Shown here one piece after another: positions 34,398 through 46,168 of a stretch of DNA of 64,000 nt. The stretch lies in contig KN832871.1 of assembly GCA_000827325.1 (NCBI GenBank), forward strand, positions 62,001 through 126,000, written 5' to 3'. Source of the DNA: Oidiodendron maius Zn (lineage: Eukaryota > Ascomycota > Leotiomycetes > Myxotrichaceae). How positions within the stretch are numbered: position 1 is the stretch's first letter; the number at the start of each line of letters is the position of its first letter. Both the position numbers and the translations under genes were made by a program. The notes under the pieces are model-generated. The model ran no database searches. It saw nothing but the letters and a program-made list of their open reading frames with translations, and was not told the DNA's origin.

Positions 34398-36104
34398 CTA
34401 ATACCGACTGAACATCAACGGTACCAAGGTGGAATTACTGTCATTGCCAATGAATCCCTTGGACCTCCAGGCACCTGAACACGTATTCTTGAGAAGTTCC
34501 GTGGGGCTCTTCTTGCCATAGCTCTTGCCCAGTTGCCTCAGGACGGCTTCCTTTGCACGCTGTAGCATCATAACACGTTTGTCAGGATCATCAGCAAGCT
34601 CCCGTTGGGCCGCCTCCTTCCTAAAATCACGTTGAACGCCTTGGACGTTCGGGTCGAAAACTGTGGGTTCTAGCGTGTCCAAGGTCTCAATGGCTTCAGG
34701 AAGGGTGGCCAGGATGGGGCTGGATATATCGAGATGACCAGCTAGGTGATTAGGCTTGCGCTTGCGACGTCGACGGTGCTTCTTGAGCTTGGTCGGCGAG
34801 ACAGGCGGTGTCGCCATGTCGACGACGGGATCCGGTGCCTCAAATCCGATGTCGATTATGTGGTCAAAGGCTTCCCGGCTACGTACGCTTTCCAAGCTCG
34901 AAGTGCTGTCCACATCAGAATTCGGCTGGGAGGTCCACTCTTCGCTCGCGCTGGACTCGGCCTCAGTCTCAGACAGAGGCGCAAGCGCCACTTCCCAAGT
35001 GCCTGCGTTGGTCAAGAAGACATTATCAAAGTCAAACTCCCGAACCACACGGCGATGCGCAGAGACAAAGTCGGCAGCCTGCTCTGCTGCCATACTTGCA
35101 TTGCGAAGCTGCATGTAGCGCAGTTTCGGGAATGTCATGGCTTTCCGAGGAGGGGCAGCCGGCAGTGGAGACATGGGCGATGTGACCTCGGCGAACAGCT
35201 TGGCGGCTGCCTTTGGTGGGGCGAAGAGGGGATCCGTGAACAATGTGAATGGGCAGGGGCCTCTCCTGCCATTCCACCCAAAGCCGACCTTCTCGAGGCT
35301 AGGTGAGAAGGACCGGATGTAGTCATCCAGAATCTTGAGGTGATCTAGCCCAGGGCTAGGGCCATAGAAGTCCCAAGAATCCATGACTATGTGAAGTTTC
35401 TTGATCTGCTTCCACCGACGACCTGCAGACGGTGTGCAGCCAAAGCCGGACGCGTGGCGCAGGTAGTGAAGCCCGGATGGGTGAATGTGGTTGAGCGAGA
35501 GCTTCTCAAAGTGAGGGAGGGGTGACCGCTCTATGGCTATGCGAAGGCTTATGAGGGCGTAGTCGACGACATCTCGTCGATACCTTTGAGCGGGATCCTG
35601 GCCCGGGCATGATATGGAGAGGTGTCTGAGATTCGGCATGTGCGACAAGGCATTGATGAACGCCGGCACATTGGTCGCCGCATGGAAGAGGGGTGGATAC
35701 TGTTGAGTCAAGATATCGCCCAGTTCCGGCGAGCCATATTTCGGCCTCTGGATGACCGACGCTACCGAGGTGTGAGGCGTATATAAGAAGTTGATCTCCC
35801 GGCCGGTCATCGGGTTCAGGAGAGGCGGCAAGAAGGTTGCTTCTGAATGAGGCATGGAAAAGGTCAGGTGCTGGATGTGATGTCCGATCCGCGTCAATGC
35901 CTCGAGGCGCGACTGTCTAGTGAAGGCACTTGGAGTGAAGGTCAAGCGGATCCGGGTGAAGAGCGTTTTGGTGGTGAGCTCGCAGCACTTGGATGCCACG
36001 AGTCTTAGAGAGCACAGCGTTTCTGTGTCCATATGTGAGAGAAGGGTCGAGCGAATACCTTCGTCCCGCCAGAGGCGGAGCAAAGATGGGGATTCAGTGG
36101 CCAT
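34398..36104 (-). CDS. F-box protein with leucine-rich-like C-terminal part
   Basis: Probably a substrate adaptor of an SCF ubiquitin ligase. A single exon of 568 residues from the ATG at 36104; an in-frame ATG at 36197 would add 31 residues. The F-box-like segment is at residues ~15-55 (STLLSHMDTETLCSLRLVAS). MPNLRHLSISCPG and PHFEKLSLNHIHPSGLHYLR look like spaced leucine-rich strands used to bind substrates. A disordered Ser/Glu-rich stretch follows and then a strong basic cluster (LKKHRRRRKRKPN), which could be a nuclear localisation signal. The last 80 residues (FRKEAAQRELADDPDKRVMM onward) look helical. No specific orthologue is recognised. Confidence 0.8.
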   Translation of the reverse strand: MATESPSLLRLWRDEGIRSTLLSHMDTETLCSLRLVASKCCELTTKTLFTRIRLTFTPSAFTRQSRLEALTRIGHHIQHLTFSMPHSEATFLPPLLNPMTGREINFLYTPHTSVASVIQRPKYGSPELGDILTQQYPPLFHAATNVPAFINALSHMPNLRHLSISCPGQDPAQRYRRDVVDYALISLRIAIERSPLPHFEKLSLNHIHPSGLHYLRHASGFGCTPSAGRRWKQIKKLHIVMDSWDFYGPSPGLDHLKILDDYIRSFSPSLEKVGFGWNGRRGPCPFTLFTDPLFAPPKAAAKLFAEVTSPMSPLPAAPPRKAMTFPKLRYMQLRNASMAAEQAADFVSAHRRVVREFDFDNVFLTNAGTWEVALAPLSETEAESSASEEWTSQPNSDVDSTSSLESVRSREAFDHIIDIGFEAPDPVVDMATPPVSPTKLKKHRRRRKRKPNHLAGHLDISSPILATLPEAIETLDTLEPTVFDPNVQGVQRDFRKEAAQRELADDPDKRVMMLQRAKEAVLRQLGKSYGKKSPTELLKNTCSGAWRSKGFIGNDSNSTLVPLMFSRY

Positions 36105-38097
36105 AGCTTGCGCATATTCGGGTAAGAAAGGGGCTGGTGAGATGGATTTGATGGAAGATGGATGGAGATGATATGAGTGGAGATTTCCGAAAGACAAGAA
36201 TAATATAGACGATCAACTATCAAGAAGAGCAGCTTATGGCAGAGTATATACGAGGCGCTGAGATGAGTTGAGGACTTCCATACCCAAGGGGGCTCGACGA
36301 TATACTCCTTTTGCCTGCGCTGCTGCAAACGAAAATGAGGAGGATGGGGAGAGGTGCAACCCGTTCACCGGGCCTGAATATAACCTTCGATCGCGCGAAC
36401 TGTCGCTATCGCTCCCCCGCCCTCTGAATTCCCCTTATCCTCCTCTGCCATCGCGCGATAGACGCTTGTGACTCACCGTCGAGCTCTCATCGCCGGTCGA
36501 GATGCATTCCATTGCATCGACATCCCCCAGAAAACACGAAAGTGCCACGATCGCGAGTGGGCTAGCTAACGTGGCAGCCGTGTCTACTGGACTGACTGAA
36601 GAGGCGGGCGCACTACACTGGCCGAGGGCAGCACCGCAATGCAGCGACTTGCATGCCCAGAGACGTTTGTTTCGACGATGGCCAGTAGAAGGCCGTTGAA
36701 ACGTCCAACCTGCAGCCGACACCCACGCGGGGCTGGAGAGCGACACCCCGTCCATCGCGAACCAAGCGCGAAACACACGCGGCAGTCGGAGACGACGAAC
36801 GTGGCAGTCCCGAGTCGCACGGAGACGCGATTCAGAGCTGCCGACTGGACCGGACGATCAAGAAACGCGGGATGAGCGATTTTCCATCTGGATGCACCTT
36901 GCGGGGATCCGTGACAAGCCGGGAGAAGGAAATCGCCAGAAATTGCTATCACGTGACAATACGTTTTCAATACTGTAGCACCTCGATGGTTCTCATGTGA
37001 TGGAATGTCACGTGTCACCATTCCACGTGTTTCTCTTCCTCTAGCCCGAGCCGGTTCCCGCAAAAGGCTGACTGTGGTGGTGCCTGCCGTACCTGTGGCA
37101 GAATTCTTGATGATGAAGCACTACGATCTGCTTTCTCCTTTGGACAACAAGCATGACCGTCTTATCAGGATGGACTCATTACTCACATAGGTGATGTATC
37201 AGGGCTGTAATTGGAGCTACGAAATACCCTTCAAAGAGAATCGATCTGGTCCTGTACAGTACAACCCGAAATCTCTGACATCTCGCTTCCTGCCCATGTC
37301 AAGATGTCAAGGGAGAGCACAATAGCTGGTCAATATATATGATAGCACGGCCTGAAAAGGAGCTGCTTTGGGCGATCGTCATGTCCATGATCTTTCTGAA
37401 GCTCAACACAATCAGCCCGGGGCCAAATCATTGCCTGTTTCAGTGCGTGGCCAATCCCCTATTCACCGTAGTTCAGCCCTTCTCCCGCCCGTTCCTTCAT
37501 CTCCAGGGTCTGGAACCATGACCGCCTTCTAGAACCGAGAGCTCAGGAACGCGCCGGACTGGCCAGCAGGCAAAACGTCTTGGTCAAGGTGAAAATCTCA
37601 AGTCGCAACGGAAGAAAATCGCTCAAGCCACGCAACAGTTCGTCCACACGACAACCGACTCTGGTTCCGCGTCGCCATCACTGCAAGGGGACGCATCGTA
37701 AGCGTTGGCCTTTCCCAAGAGCGTGCGCAAGCACAGCCTTCCCAGCCGCATCAGCCAAGTAGCCTCGTACCATTTGCTTCCGCGTCCTCACTGCTCCCTT
37801 AAGCCAGACCTGCGAACCTTCTGGGACAGTGCAGAGACTCTTCACCCGAGCTCAGCCAGTCGACGTGCGACTTGCACCTCGAGAACATCTCGTAGCACAC
37901 GGCTGCGAAGCCCCGGCCGCTGGAGATAATCCGGAACATGCGCCGGATCTTCTGATTCTGACCCCTCCGCCTCCTGGATTGTCCGCGCGGGCTCCTTCAA
38001 CAGATATCGCTACACCACAGAGACACGGGAGGGTGGAGGCCGCAACATACCGTATGCGAGGACTTGCGGGAACCATATTTGGCTGGAGGGAATCGCC
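36105..38097. other. 2 kb divergent region upstream of the histidine kinase
   Basis: Separates the F-box gene (-) from the SLN1-type kinase (+). The SLN1-proximal 500 bases are C-rich, as expected of a leader. Short overlapping ORFs on both strands show no motif. No RNA gene is found. Confidence 0.45.
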
Positions 38098-41000
38098 ATG
38101 CGGATCGGGATTCGAGAGCAATTGGCGGCTGTGGTGCTGGTGACAGCACTGGTGCCGCTGGCAGTCCTGGCCATCGCAACGTGGGTGAACAGCCAGAAGT
38201 TTGTCTCTCAGGTCACGGCAAATTCACTCTCGCTCACCGCGAGTCTCAAGGCCGCCCAGGTTACCTCGGATCTCCTCCTGATCCAGTCGACTAGCGCTAC
38301 CCTCACCTCCCGTGTGATCTTGCAGAATTCCATCAAGAGTTTCTACCAACAAAATACGGCGGTGAATTGGACCGCCGCTTCAGATGACATTTCGGATGCC
38401 TTGGAGAGCGGAGGGCTGTCTGCACTTCTACAGGTCACTGTCTTCTCTCGAAATGGAACCGGATATCCTCATGGAATACTTAACGTCACTGCGAGCAATA
38501 CTGGCATTACACTTCCCAGCCAGTACTCTAATGGCTCCCTGGTCATGCTTGGAGATGGTGGGCCGGGCTACCCAGCAGAGCTTTATCCCAGTCTTACCTA
38601 CAGTACTACTTCTATCTCAGACCCGATGGATCCCAATATCAACGGGACTACAGTCACCGCCTTTGGCGACTTTGTTCTCAACAATACGTCGAAACTCGTT
38701 CTTGGCCCGTTACAGATTAACGAGTCCTTTGCGCTGATATCTCTTACTCAGCCGATTATCGACAACGCAAATTCTTATTATGTGTTGGGATACATGACAG
38801 TTATTTGTGCCGCAACATTTCTGCTCGAAGTCGTTCAATCCCGAGCAGGATTGGCCAATACCGGAATCGTGCTTCTTGTTGGACCAGATCGACCGACCAA
38901 TTTGTTTCAAAATGCTGATAGACCTGCTACCGCGAATTACCATCCTAGTATGAATGCTATCGATTCTGCCATGGTCCGATATGTATTTTCTCCCACCCCG
39001 GCCCCAGGTCAGGAAGACAGACACTCTATTTACAATGCTAACTTGGCAAAATACGGCATGGCAAATTTCACTGAAGGCCAATTTCATGCTGTAGCCGATG
39101 GATTCAGCACCCTGGACATATCTATTAATAATGCTAGCACTCTGTTGACGACCAACAATGAGAACAACGCGAGCGTTTCGGTGGGCTATGCAAGACCTAA
39201 TACCAATTTGGTTGACTGGCTTCTCATTGTTGAGCAGAGCCACTATGAGGCTTGGAGTCCAATATACCAGCTCAGGAACATTGTGCTAGCCTGTGTGTTC
39301 GGAGCTGTCGGTTTGGTACTTATATTTGTCGTACCATTCGCCCATTACAGTGTCCGGCCAATACGACGCTTACGGGAGGCTACAAAGAAATCCATTGCCC
39401 CTCCCTGCTCGTCGCCAAATGCAAGTGACTGCTCAGACCACGACGAGCCAGGGATAAACGCTCCAGCTGACGAAGAGAACGGCTTCTCTGGACGCTCAAA
39501 GAAAGGATTTGTTGTCCGCTTAAAACATCTGACAACTACTGGGAGACGGAAGTCTAAGGCTGAGAGAGAAGAGGAGAAGCGTAGGAGAGGGTTTAGAATT
39601 CCCGCCAAGGTTCAAGATCGCAAACATTTGATTCAAGATGAGCTTAGTGATTTGACCGGTATGGAGGCCGTTTCTTCAATTTGTCGCGTATGCTAACTCA
39701 TGGGTAGCCACCTTCAACGACATGACCGATGAGCTCCTCCGTCAGTACACTAGCCTCGAGTCCAAGGTTGCGGCACGAACTCAAGAGCTTGAAATCAGCA
39801 AGAAGGCTGCTGAGGCGGCGAATGAAAGCAAAACTCTCTTCATCGCCAACATTTCTCACGAGCTAAAGACACCTCTTAACGGCATCCTAGGCATGTGTGC
39901 TGTGTGCATGGGCGAAGATGACCTGCCAAAGATAAAGCGCTCGCTACAGGTAGTCTACAAATCTGGAGACTTGCTACTGCATCTCCTCAATGATCTGCTG
40001 ACTTTCAGCAAAAACCAGATTGGGCAGCAGCTAACGTTGGACGAGAGAGAATTTCACTTGTACGACATCAAAACACAAATCTTGACCATATTCACGCAAC
40101 AAGTGCAAGAAGGGCGTATCAAATTCGAGGTCAAATTCGTTAGCGCTGAAACTACTCCTAACTCGGATTCGCTAAAGGGAAAACCCCCGCCTGCTCTTGG
40201 ACCAAATGGGATTGGCAGGCTCAAGGACATGAGGTTCGTCATTTCTTCAAGCTATCATAAGCATTAGAGTGGAAGTTCTTGCATTCAGCCAGCCAATATT
40301 CCCTTCCTTATCAAGACTTCATTCCATTCCATTCTCTTAGAGCCGTGCTCTGACTGACGAGCCTACAGACTTTGGGGTGACCAGCACAGGATCCTCCAAG
40401 TACTCATCAACCTAGTTAGCAATTCTTTGAAATTCACGCCCGAAGGAGGCAAGGTCTCCGTTAGGATACGGTGCCTGGGTGACGCTGAGCCATCGACCGA
40501 AGGAGGCACCCGTGCTTCTTTGGGATCTAAGCATGGCTCACAACGTGATTCAAAGCGATCGCGCAAAGGGTCAGAATCAAATAATTCTCAAGTCTCTAGA
40601 AATATATCCAGTGCGAGCAATGCACAGAAAGCAGCAAAGGGCACGGCACTTCTTATCAACCCGATGGACCCGAACGCAGCAGCCAGATTTCAAGGCGCAG
40701 AACGTTCCAGCACCCCACCTCCAGCCCATGCAAAGGCTTACATCTTCCAATTCGAAGTTAGCGATACAGGGCCTGGCATCCCAGCCAACCTCCAAGAGCG
40801 CGTTTTCGAGCCATTTGTACAAGCTGATCTAGGCCTCTCAAAGAAATATGGAGGTACAGGACTCGGCCTGTCTATATGCGCGCAACTTGCCACTCTTATG
40901 GGCGGTGATATAACACTTGTCAGCAGCGAAGGGGCAGGAAGCACCTTTAAGATGCGGGTTCCCTTGAAGCATATTAAATCTCGAGCCCCAAGCACAAGCA

Positions 41001-41846
41001 GTTCAGATGTCGCAGCTGTGTCGCGGCCTGAAAGCATCTACTCTGCCTCCCCTCCAGATGACTCGCTAAGAAGAACATCATTTGAGGGAGGCACCAGTGG
41101 CTCCGTGAGCTTCAAAGACACTCAACCTCGCCTGGTTGGGCTCAGCCAACCATTCTTTGCATCTAGCAGTGGTGCCAGCCCCGCAACAGGAAAGGTTCCA
41201 GATGACCAACTCAGCGCGCTCAGCAGCGTGGCTAAGGAATCTGGCACGAAGGTTCGCGTTCTAGTAGCGGAAGACAATCTTGTAAATCAGGAGGTCGTGC
41301 TTCGGTAAGCGTCCAGTCGAGAATGCTGTTTGAAGTAATATGGCTAACTCAATTCCAGAATGCTAAAGCTAGAGGACATATACGATGTAGTTGTGGCCAA
41401 AGATGGCCAAGAAGCATATGAGATGGTCAAGGCAAGCATGGCCGAAGGCCAGTTCTTTAATCTCATCTTCATGGATGTCCAGATGCCCAACCTCTCCGGC
41501 ATTGAGAGCACGCGTCTAATACGTCAAATGGGATACTCTGCTCCAATAGTTGCCCTGACTGCGTTCGCGGAAGAGAGCAACATGAAGGAGTGCTATGATA
41601 GCGGAATGGACATGTTCCTAAGGTAAGGGATTCTGAATAACATTTGAATCATGATACTGATTTCTATACCTCAGTAAACCCATTCGACGACCTGCATTGA
41701 AGCAAGTCCTTAAGAAATTTGCCACCATACCTGAGGAGGCAGAACCTGCTACTACTCCTGAAAAGGAAAAAGATGATCCTGCACCTATTCCAACCCCTAC
41801 GCCACCTCCAGCGGCCCATCTTGCAAATGGAACTGCATCTGAATAA
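38098..41846 (+). CDS. SLN1: Group VI hybrid histidine kinase, SLN1-type osmosensor
   Basis: A plasma-membrane sensor that feeds the Ypd1-Ssk1-HOG pathway; in yeast the kinase is active at normal osmolarity. Five exons, 38098-39658, 39708-40233, 40369-41304, 41359-41622 and 41675-41846, give 1152 residues. TM1 is at ~9-29 after [10 protein letters not shown]; the large external domain (~30-390) has many N-x-S/T sequons; TM2 is at ~393-416, followed by a basic HAMP-like linker. The H-box [17 protein letters not shown] carries the phospho-His near residue 570, the N-box is [16 protein letters not shown], and the G boxes are VSDTGPGIP and GGTGLGLSI. The receiver has [13 protein letters not shown] and the phospho-Asp in IFMDVQMPN near 1046. 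The second intron has a GTTCGT donor and is 135 nt, longer than most here. Confidence 0.95.
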
Positions 41847-43112
41847 CGCCCCTCGGCTATGATATCGAAGCATTAGCTTCTACACTGCGAATACGCAGTA
41901 TACACCAATGCCCTTTCATATCCATTCATTCACTCGCTATGATGTTGTGGTGGCTACTAATAGTTCCATCGCCTTCAACTACCTTTGAGACCATATAAGC
42001 CTCTCATGTTGTTTGCTCTGTGCTGCACTCACCCGAAAACAGAGAGCTCCGTGTCCATATATATAACGGAGGATCAGTCCTGGACACGACTTTACAGGCC
42101 ACGGTTCAACAACGAGAGGCCTAAGTGAAGGAGAAGCATACACAGTTGACAATGTGAATGAAGTTTGATCGCATCAGTCATACCATCAACGACAATCGGC
42201 ATGTCCGCAATAGCATAATGTCGTCAGTAGTTGTCCTGTGTCCGCAACAGTGATACTCTCGAAGGCAGTCATGCGAAAGTCAAGCACTGGTGTTGTCGTC
42301 GCAAGTAACTATGTCGCCTTTATATCAGTTTCTCTGTCAAAAGTCGAACACTCTGATTGGAAGTCGTTTTTGTCCGCAACTCGATCTCTCATGAACATCG
42401 GAAGTGCACTGCCTTTTGTACCACTCGTTCGTCAGGAGGAAAATGGCGGCATCAAGTGCCAAGATCGATCTTGGATACAAATTTACGGATACATATTCCC
42501 TGTACTTTAGTTTCTTGTACATTTTATTTACCATTTCGCTTGTAATACTGCAATTTGCAGATGCAATGGAGTCTGGGACCGCGAGGCAGAATCTACAGTT
42601 TGTAGCCATAGGCAGGCCCGCTCGGAATTTGGAGTTTAAGGAGCGACACTGTATAGACCTGAGTAATCTAAACTACACTTAAAGCATTCATGATTAATCA
42701 AATTCTATCCATTAAAGATCTTCTACTTTGTCTGATGCTAACAGCTAAAGATAGCTATGTGGTTTGCAGGATAAGTGTGTTTCCGGACGAGAGAGTAATA
42801 GTTCAAATAACATTGAGGTAGCATCAGCTGTGCTTAGATCAGGGGACAACTGCAGTTCATTTCATTCCATCTCGAAATTTCATGTCACCTTAATAAGGCT
42901 ACTCAGCGCATATGTCACTTCACCATTTCACATGTAGGTATCAACAAAGTTATGGGATTGTTACTTTCAGATTTGACGCATACCTCCAATATTGAATTCC
43001 CCAACAAGGAGATATCGATGCAGAATTATAAGCCTCGGTACTCCATCCACATGAGCGCCAGATATCCCAAATCTAATGCGCGACTATACGCATCTCCCCC
43101 AGTCCCACAAAC
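41847..43112. other. Convergent 1.3 kb spacer
   Basis: Between the SLN1 (+) and SNU13 (-) 3' ends. A (TA)n stretch lies near 42058-42066. Open frames up to 92 codons around 42240-42680 show no family motif. No RNA gene or repeat is recognised. Confidence 0.45.
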
Positions 43113-43551
43113 TTAGATCATGAGTCTCTCGACCTTGTCCTTCAAGCTCCTGATCTGGTTCATCAGATCACTCGCCTCGTTGGTGGTGATGCTGGCAGCG
43201 ATGACGGCCCTGCTGACGCCGCATGCGCGACCTAGGGCGGTCTTTGAGGGGACATAGACGTAGGGCACGTTCTTGTCCTCGCAGAGCAGTGGCAGGTGGA
43301 GTAGGATAGCGAGGGGCGCGGTATCGGCAGCGAGGATGATGATCTCGGAGATGCCACGGTTGAGAGTCTTGGTGGCCTCGTTGGCTCCCTTCTTCAGCTG
43401 TTTGTAGTGGGAGGCCTGCTGGACGATATCAAGGATCTCTTGACTGAGAGCTGCGTCGGCGGTGGGCCAAGCTAAAAAAAAACTTCAGAAGTTGGAGGGT
43501 TGCTGAAATGTGGTGGTACTCACCAGCAGATCCGTTCTGTTCTTCAGCCAT
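43113..43551 (-). CDS. SNU13: SNU13 / 15.5K kink-turn-binding protein
   Basis: An L7Ae-family protein that binds kink-turns in U4 snRNA and box C/D snoRNAs, so it serves both the U4/U6.U5 tri-snRNP and rRNA modification. Two exons, 43551-43524 (28 nt) and 43471-43113, with a 52-nt intron, give 128 residues; yeast Snu13 has 126. Exon 1 encodes MAEEQNGSA. The core reads [19 protein letters not shown], then [20 protein letters not shown] and [20 protein letters not shown] (the RNA-binding helix and loop), and [16 protein letters not shown]2 is less likely because it has an N-terminal extension absent here. The intron ends in a run of nine A on the plus strand, i.e. a strong poly-T tract before the acceptor. 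Confidence 0.95.
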
Positions 43552-43939
43552 AACTTTTATTGGCTCTCACTAGATGGGAAATATCCTAAGTGTAGCTGTA
43601 GCTGGCAGGGTTCCTTGCGTTGGCTCGCCCTGTTGCTGTCGACGTCGTGGTGGTTCTGAAAAGTGAGGAAATCGTTATATTTTTCTCATCGGGTCAAATA
43701 ATTCAGAGAACTTGTTCGCATATGTACTAGCGCAAATTCATATGCACTAGCTCTAATATCGCCTAGCGTATTCGTAAAGGTAGGAACCACAACTCTCTTC
43801 AAAGTCGTCGTCGCCATCAACACATTCATCCGTCAGCTCAACCCCCATCTCGAGAGCCTTCCTGCCGTTGAATAGCACTCTCCTTACCCTACCTCTACAG
43901 CTATCCCCATAATACGAGCTCTTCAGCGCTTTGCCAAAG
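43552..43939. other. Divergent promoter, SNU13 and V-ATPase c
   Basis: A 388-base region that should hold both promoters. A 243-base open frame on the minus strand (43753-43995) overlaps the first V-ATPase exon and is taken as chance. Confidence 0.45.
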
Positions 43940-44747
43940 ATGTCGAACTGGTGAGTGTCCTCTCTCCTGGTCCGCATCTGCCTTGGTAGACTCAAGTCTG
44001 CTGCTCAATTACTTCTTACACTTGTTATGCATCTACTGACACAATATCTCTAGCCCCCCCTACTCGGTTAGTGATCCTCGGGCCCATCTTAAGAGATCCC
44101 ACACGGCCGAAAGCCTCTGTGCTTGGAGCCTGGAGTCTTCCATCCTACCATCGATACACCTTGCTGATGCATACTATAGCCATTCTTTGGCGCCATGGGC
44201 TGCGTGGCAGCTATTGTCTTTACTTGCTTTGGTGCTGCGTATGGAACGGCTAAGTCTGGTGTTGGAATTTGCGCAATGGGTGTCCTCCGACCCGACCTGA
44301 TTGTCAAGAGTAAGACAGAGTAGGCCGTCACAAGCACGCATTGCCTTTACTGATTTATTATGCTAGACATCGTTCCTGTCATTATGGCTGGTATCGTCGG
44401 TATCTACGGATTGGTCGTGTCTGTCTTGATCGTCGATGGATTGGCCCAAACCGTGTCTCTGTATACGTCCTTCCTGCAGCTCGGCGCTGGCCTCAGCGTC
44501 GGCCTAGCTGGTCTAGCTGCAGGCTTCGCTATTGGCATCGTCGGAGATGCTGGTGTGAGAGGCACCGCCCAACAACCTCGACTCTTCGTCGGCATGATCC
44601 TTATCCTCATTTTTGCCGAAGTCTTGGGTAAGCAACTCGGATTTCGCCTGTATCAGTAATAATTGCTCACACGTGTCAGGTCTTTATGGCTTGATTGTTG
44701 CTCTTCTGATGAACTCCAAAGCCACTGTTGACGCCACCTGTACTTAA
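43940..44747 (+). CDS. VMA3: V-type ATPase proteolipid subunit c
   Basis: Forms the rotating proton-carrying ring of the V0 sector in vacuole and Golgi membranes. Five exons: 43940-43950 (11 nt), 44054-44066 (13 nt), 44180-44309, 44367-44627 and 44680-44747; phases close to give 160 residues, exactly the yeast Vma3 length. The start reads [16 protein letters not shown] and the four helices follow: [60 protein letters not shown] and [20 protein letters not shown]. The Glu in FAEVLG of the last helix is the proton-binding residue. Similarity to subunit c is closer than to c' or c''. The first two exons are so small that ORF-based prediction misses them; they rest on phase and on the expected N-terminus. 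Confidence 0.95.
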
Positions 44748-45426
44748 GTGGACCAATTTGAAGACTCGAGGCCGGAGAGCCAGATGACAATATGTGGATG
44801 CTAATCACATTCTCTCTGCAATTGCCTATGAAAAGGGGCTGGGTTGGGTAGTTGGATGATACAATGTTGAGGAGGGGATGGCCTTGTCATAACCGGAAAT
44901 TTGTGTACTTTTGCTTGTATGACAAGCTGGCGTTCTTGCAGCATAGAAGTAGAGTCAGGTTTGGAAGTGGATATGGCCTGTACGGCCAGTGTAAGCTATA
45001 GTTGAAATTACCGGCATAGGCAACATTTCGTAACTCAAGCCCAATTGGAATATGCAGTCTTCGGGTGATCTAGGGACATGTACTCTCACATCGATTTCCG
45101 GGATTTGTTTTACCCGCTTTAGGAGCTGTCCGAGGCATATACGGTAATCGTGGATGGGGGTATTCAGGGAAATCCCACTCTTTAACTCCCATCATAAGTG
45201 GAGACGTCACGAGATTCTCACCTGTTAAAGGTTGAATTAACCTCCATATGCCCTACTCGCCGTTTATAACCCCAAGCATAAATACCTCCCACCAGAAGCC
45301 CCCAACCAACATTGGAGCAACACACCACCAGGGTAGGCATTGACCACAACTGGTTTTTCCACATTGGGAAACACGAACCTTGAGATATATCACCACCTCC
45401 AAGGGAGATTAGCCGCGGAAAGAGCC
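44748..45426. other. Spacer, V-ATPase c to CMD-like gene
   Basis: Holds a 3' flank and a promoter. An ATG at 45340 is in frame with the next gene but its extension lacks family similarity. Nothing else is evident. Confidence 0.45.
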
Positions 45427-46168
45427 ATGCGTCTTCCCTACGCGGATCCAAGCACGTTGACCTCGGCCGAGGACATAGCCGTGGTGACTCGCGTCGAGGC
45501 GCGACGGGCACCGCGTCCCTTGCAGGCGTTGGACCTGACACTTCTCCACGCACCCAAGGTGGCCGACGGGTGGAACAGCTTCCTGGGCGCGATCCGGACG
45601 GGGACGAGCCTGGCGGCCGACGTGAGGGAGACCGCGATCTGTCGGGTGGCCGTGTGCAACGAAGCGTGGTACGAGTGGGCGCACCACGCACCGCTGGCGA
45701 AAGACGGAGGTGTGAGCGAGGAGGGCATGAGGATCTTGGGAGAGGCCGACTTGGGGGGGAGGAGCAGCGGCGCGGGGTTGACTGAGAGGCAATGGGCGGT
45801 CGTGGCATATGCAGATGCCATGACGAGAGCCGTGGCAGTCGAGCAGGATGCGTTTGACCGGCTCAGGAAGTACTTCTCAGAGCAGGAGGTGGTCGAGCTT
45901 ACGGCTACGGTGAGTGCAAATGCAATTCATTCCCCACGGTCCCATATTTGGTGAGGAGAGGAAAGCGGTTGGTGTTGGAGATCACTATCACGACGTTTGC
46001 TGAACCGTCTCTTTCTCTACGCAGGTGGCTGCGTACAATTGCGTTAGCAGATTCCTCGTCGCGCTTAACGGTACGTATAATATCCGTCTCGTGATGCGAT
46101 TCTGGAGAGCTGATCCCGCGTGCGCAGTTGGGGAGAAGAACGGTTCCCGGCCAGCCGTGTCGTTCTAG
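45427..46168 (+). CDS. Carboxymuconolactone decarboxylase/AhpD-like protein
   Basis: A small helical protein of the CMD/AhpD superfamily, 189 residues; such proteins act as decarboxylases or as thiol-peroxidase partners, and the fungal ones are largely uncharacterised. Exons are 45427-45909, 46025-46070 and 46128-46168 (introns 115 and 57 nt). The start MRLPYADPS is preferred over the ATG at 45340 because fungal relatives usually begin with MRLPY. The core shows LLHAPKVADGWNSFLGAIRT and RETAICRVAVCNEAWYEWAH; the two Cys and nearby His fit the family active site. WAVVAYADAMTRAVAV and the final VAAYNCVSRFLVALNVG complete the repeat. The gene is GC-richer than its flanks. Confidence 0.85.

Noticed and set aside
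42238-42682. Overlapping 90-codon frames between SLN1 and SNU13
   Set aside because: No similarity to any family I know and no splice-linked continuation.
45340-45426. Upstream ATG for the CMD-like gene
   Set aside because: Its 29-residue extension is absent from the family; MRLPY at 45427 is the usual start.
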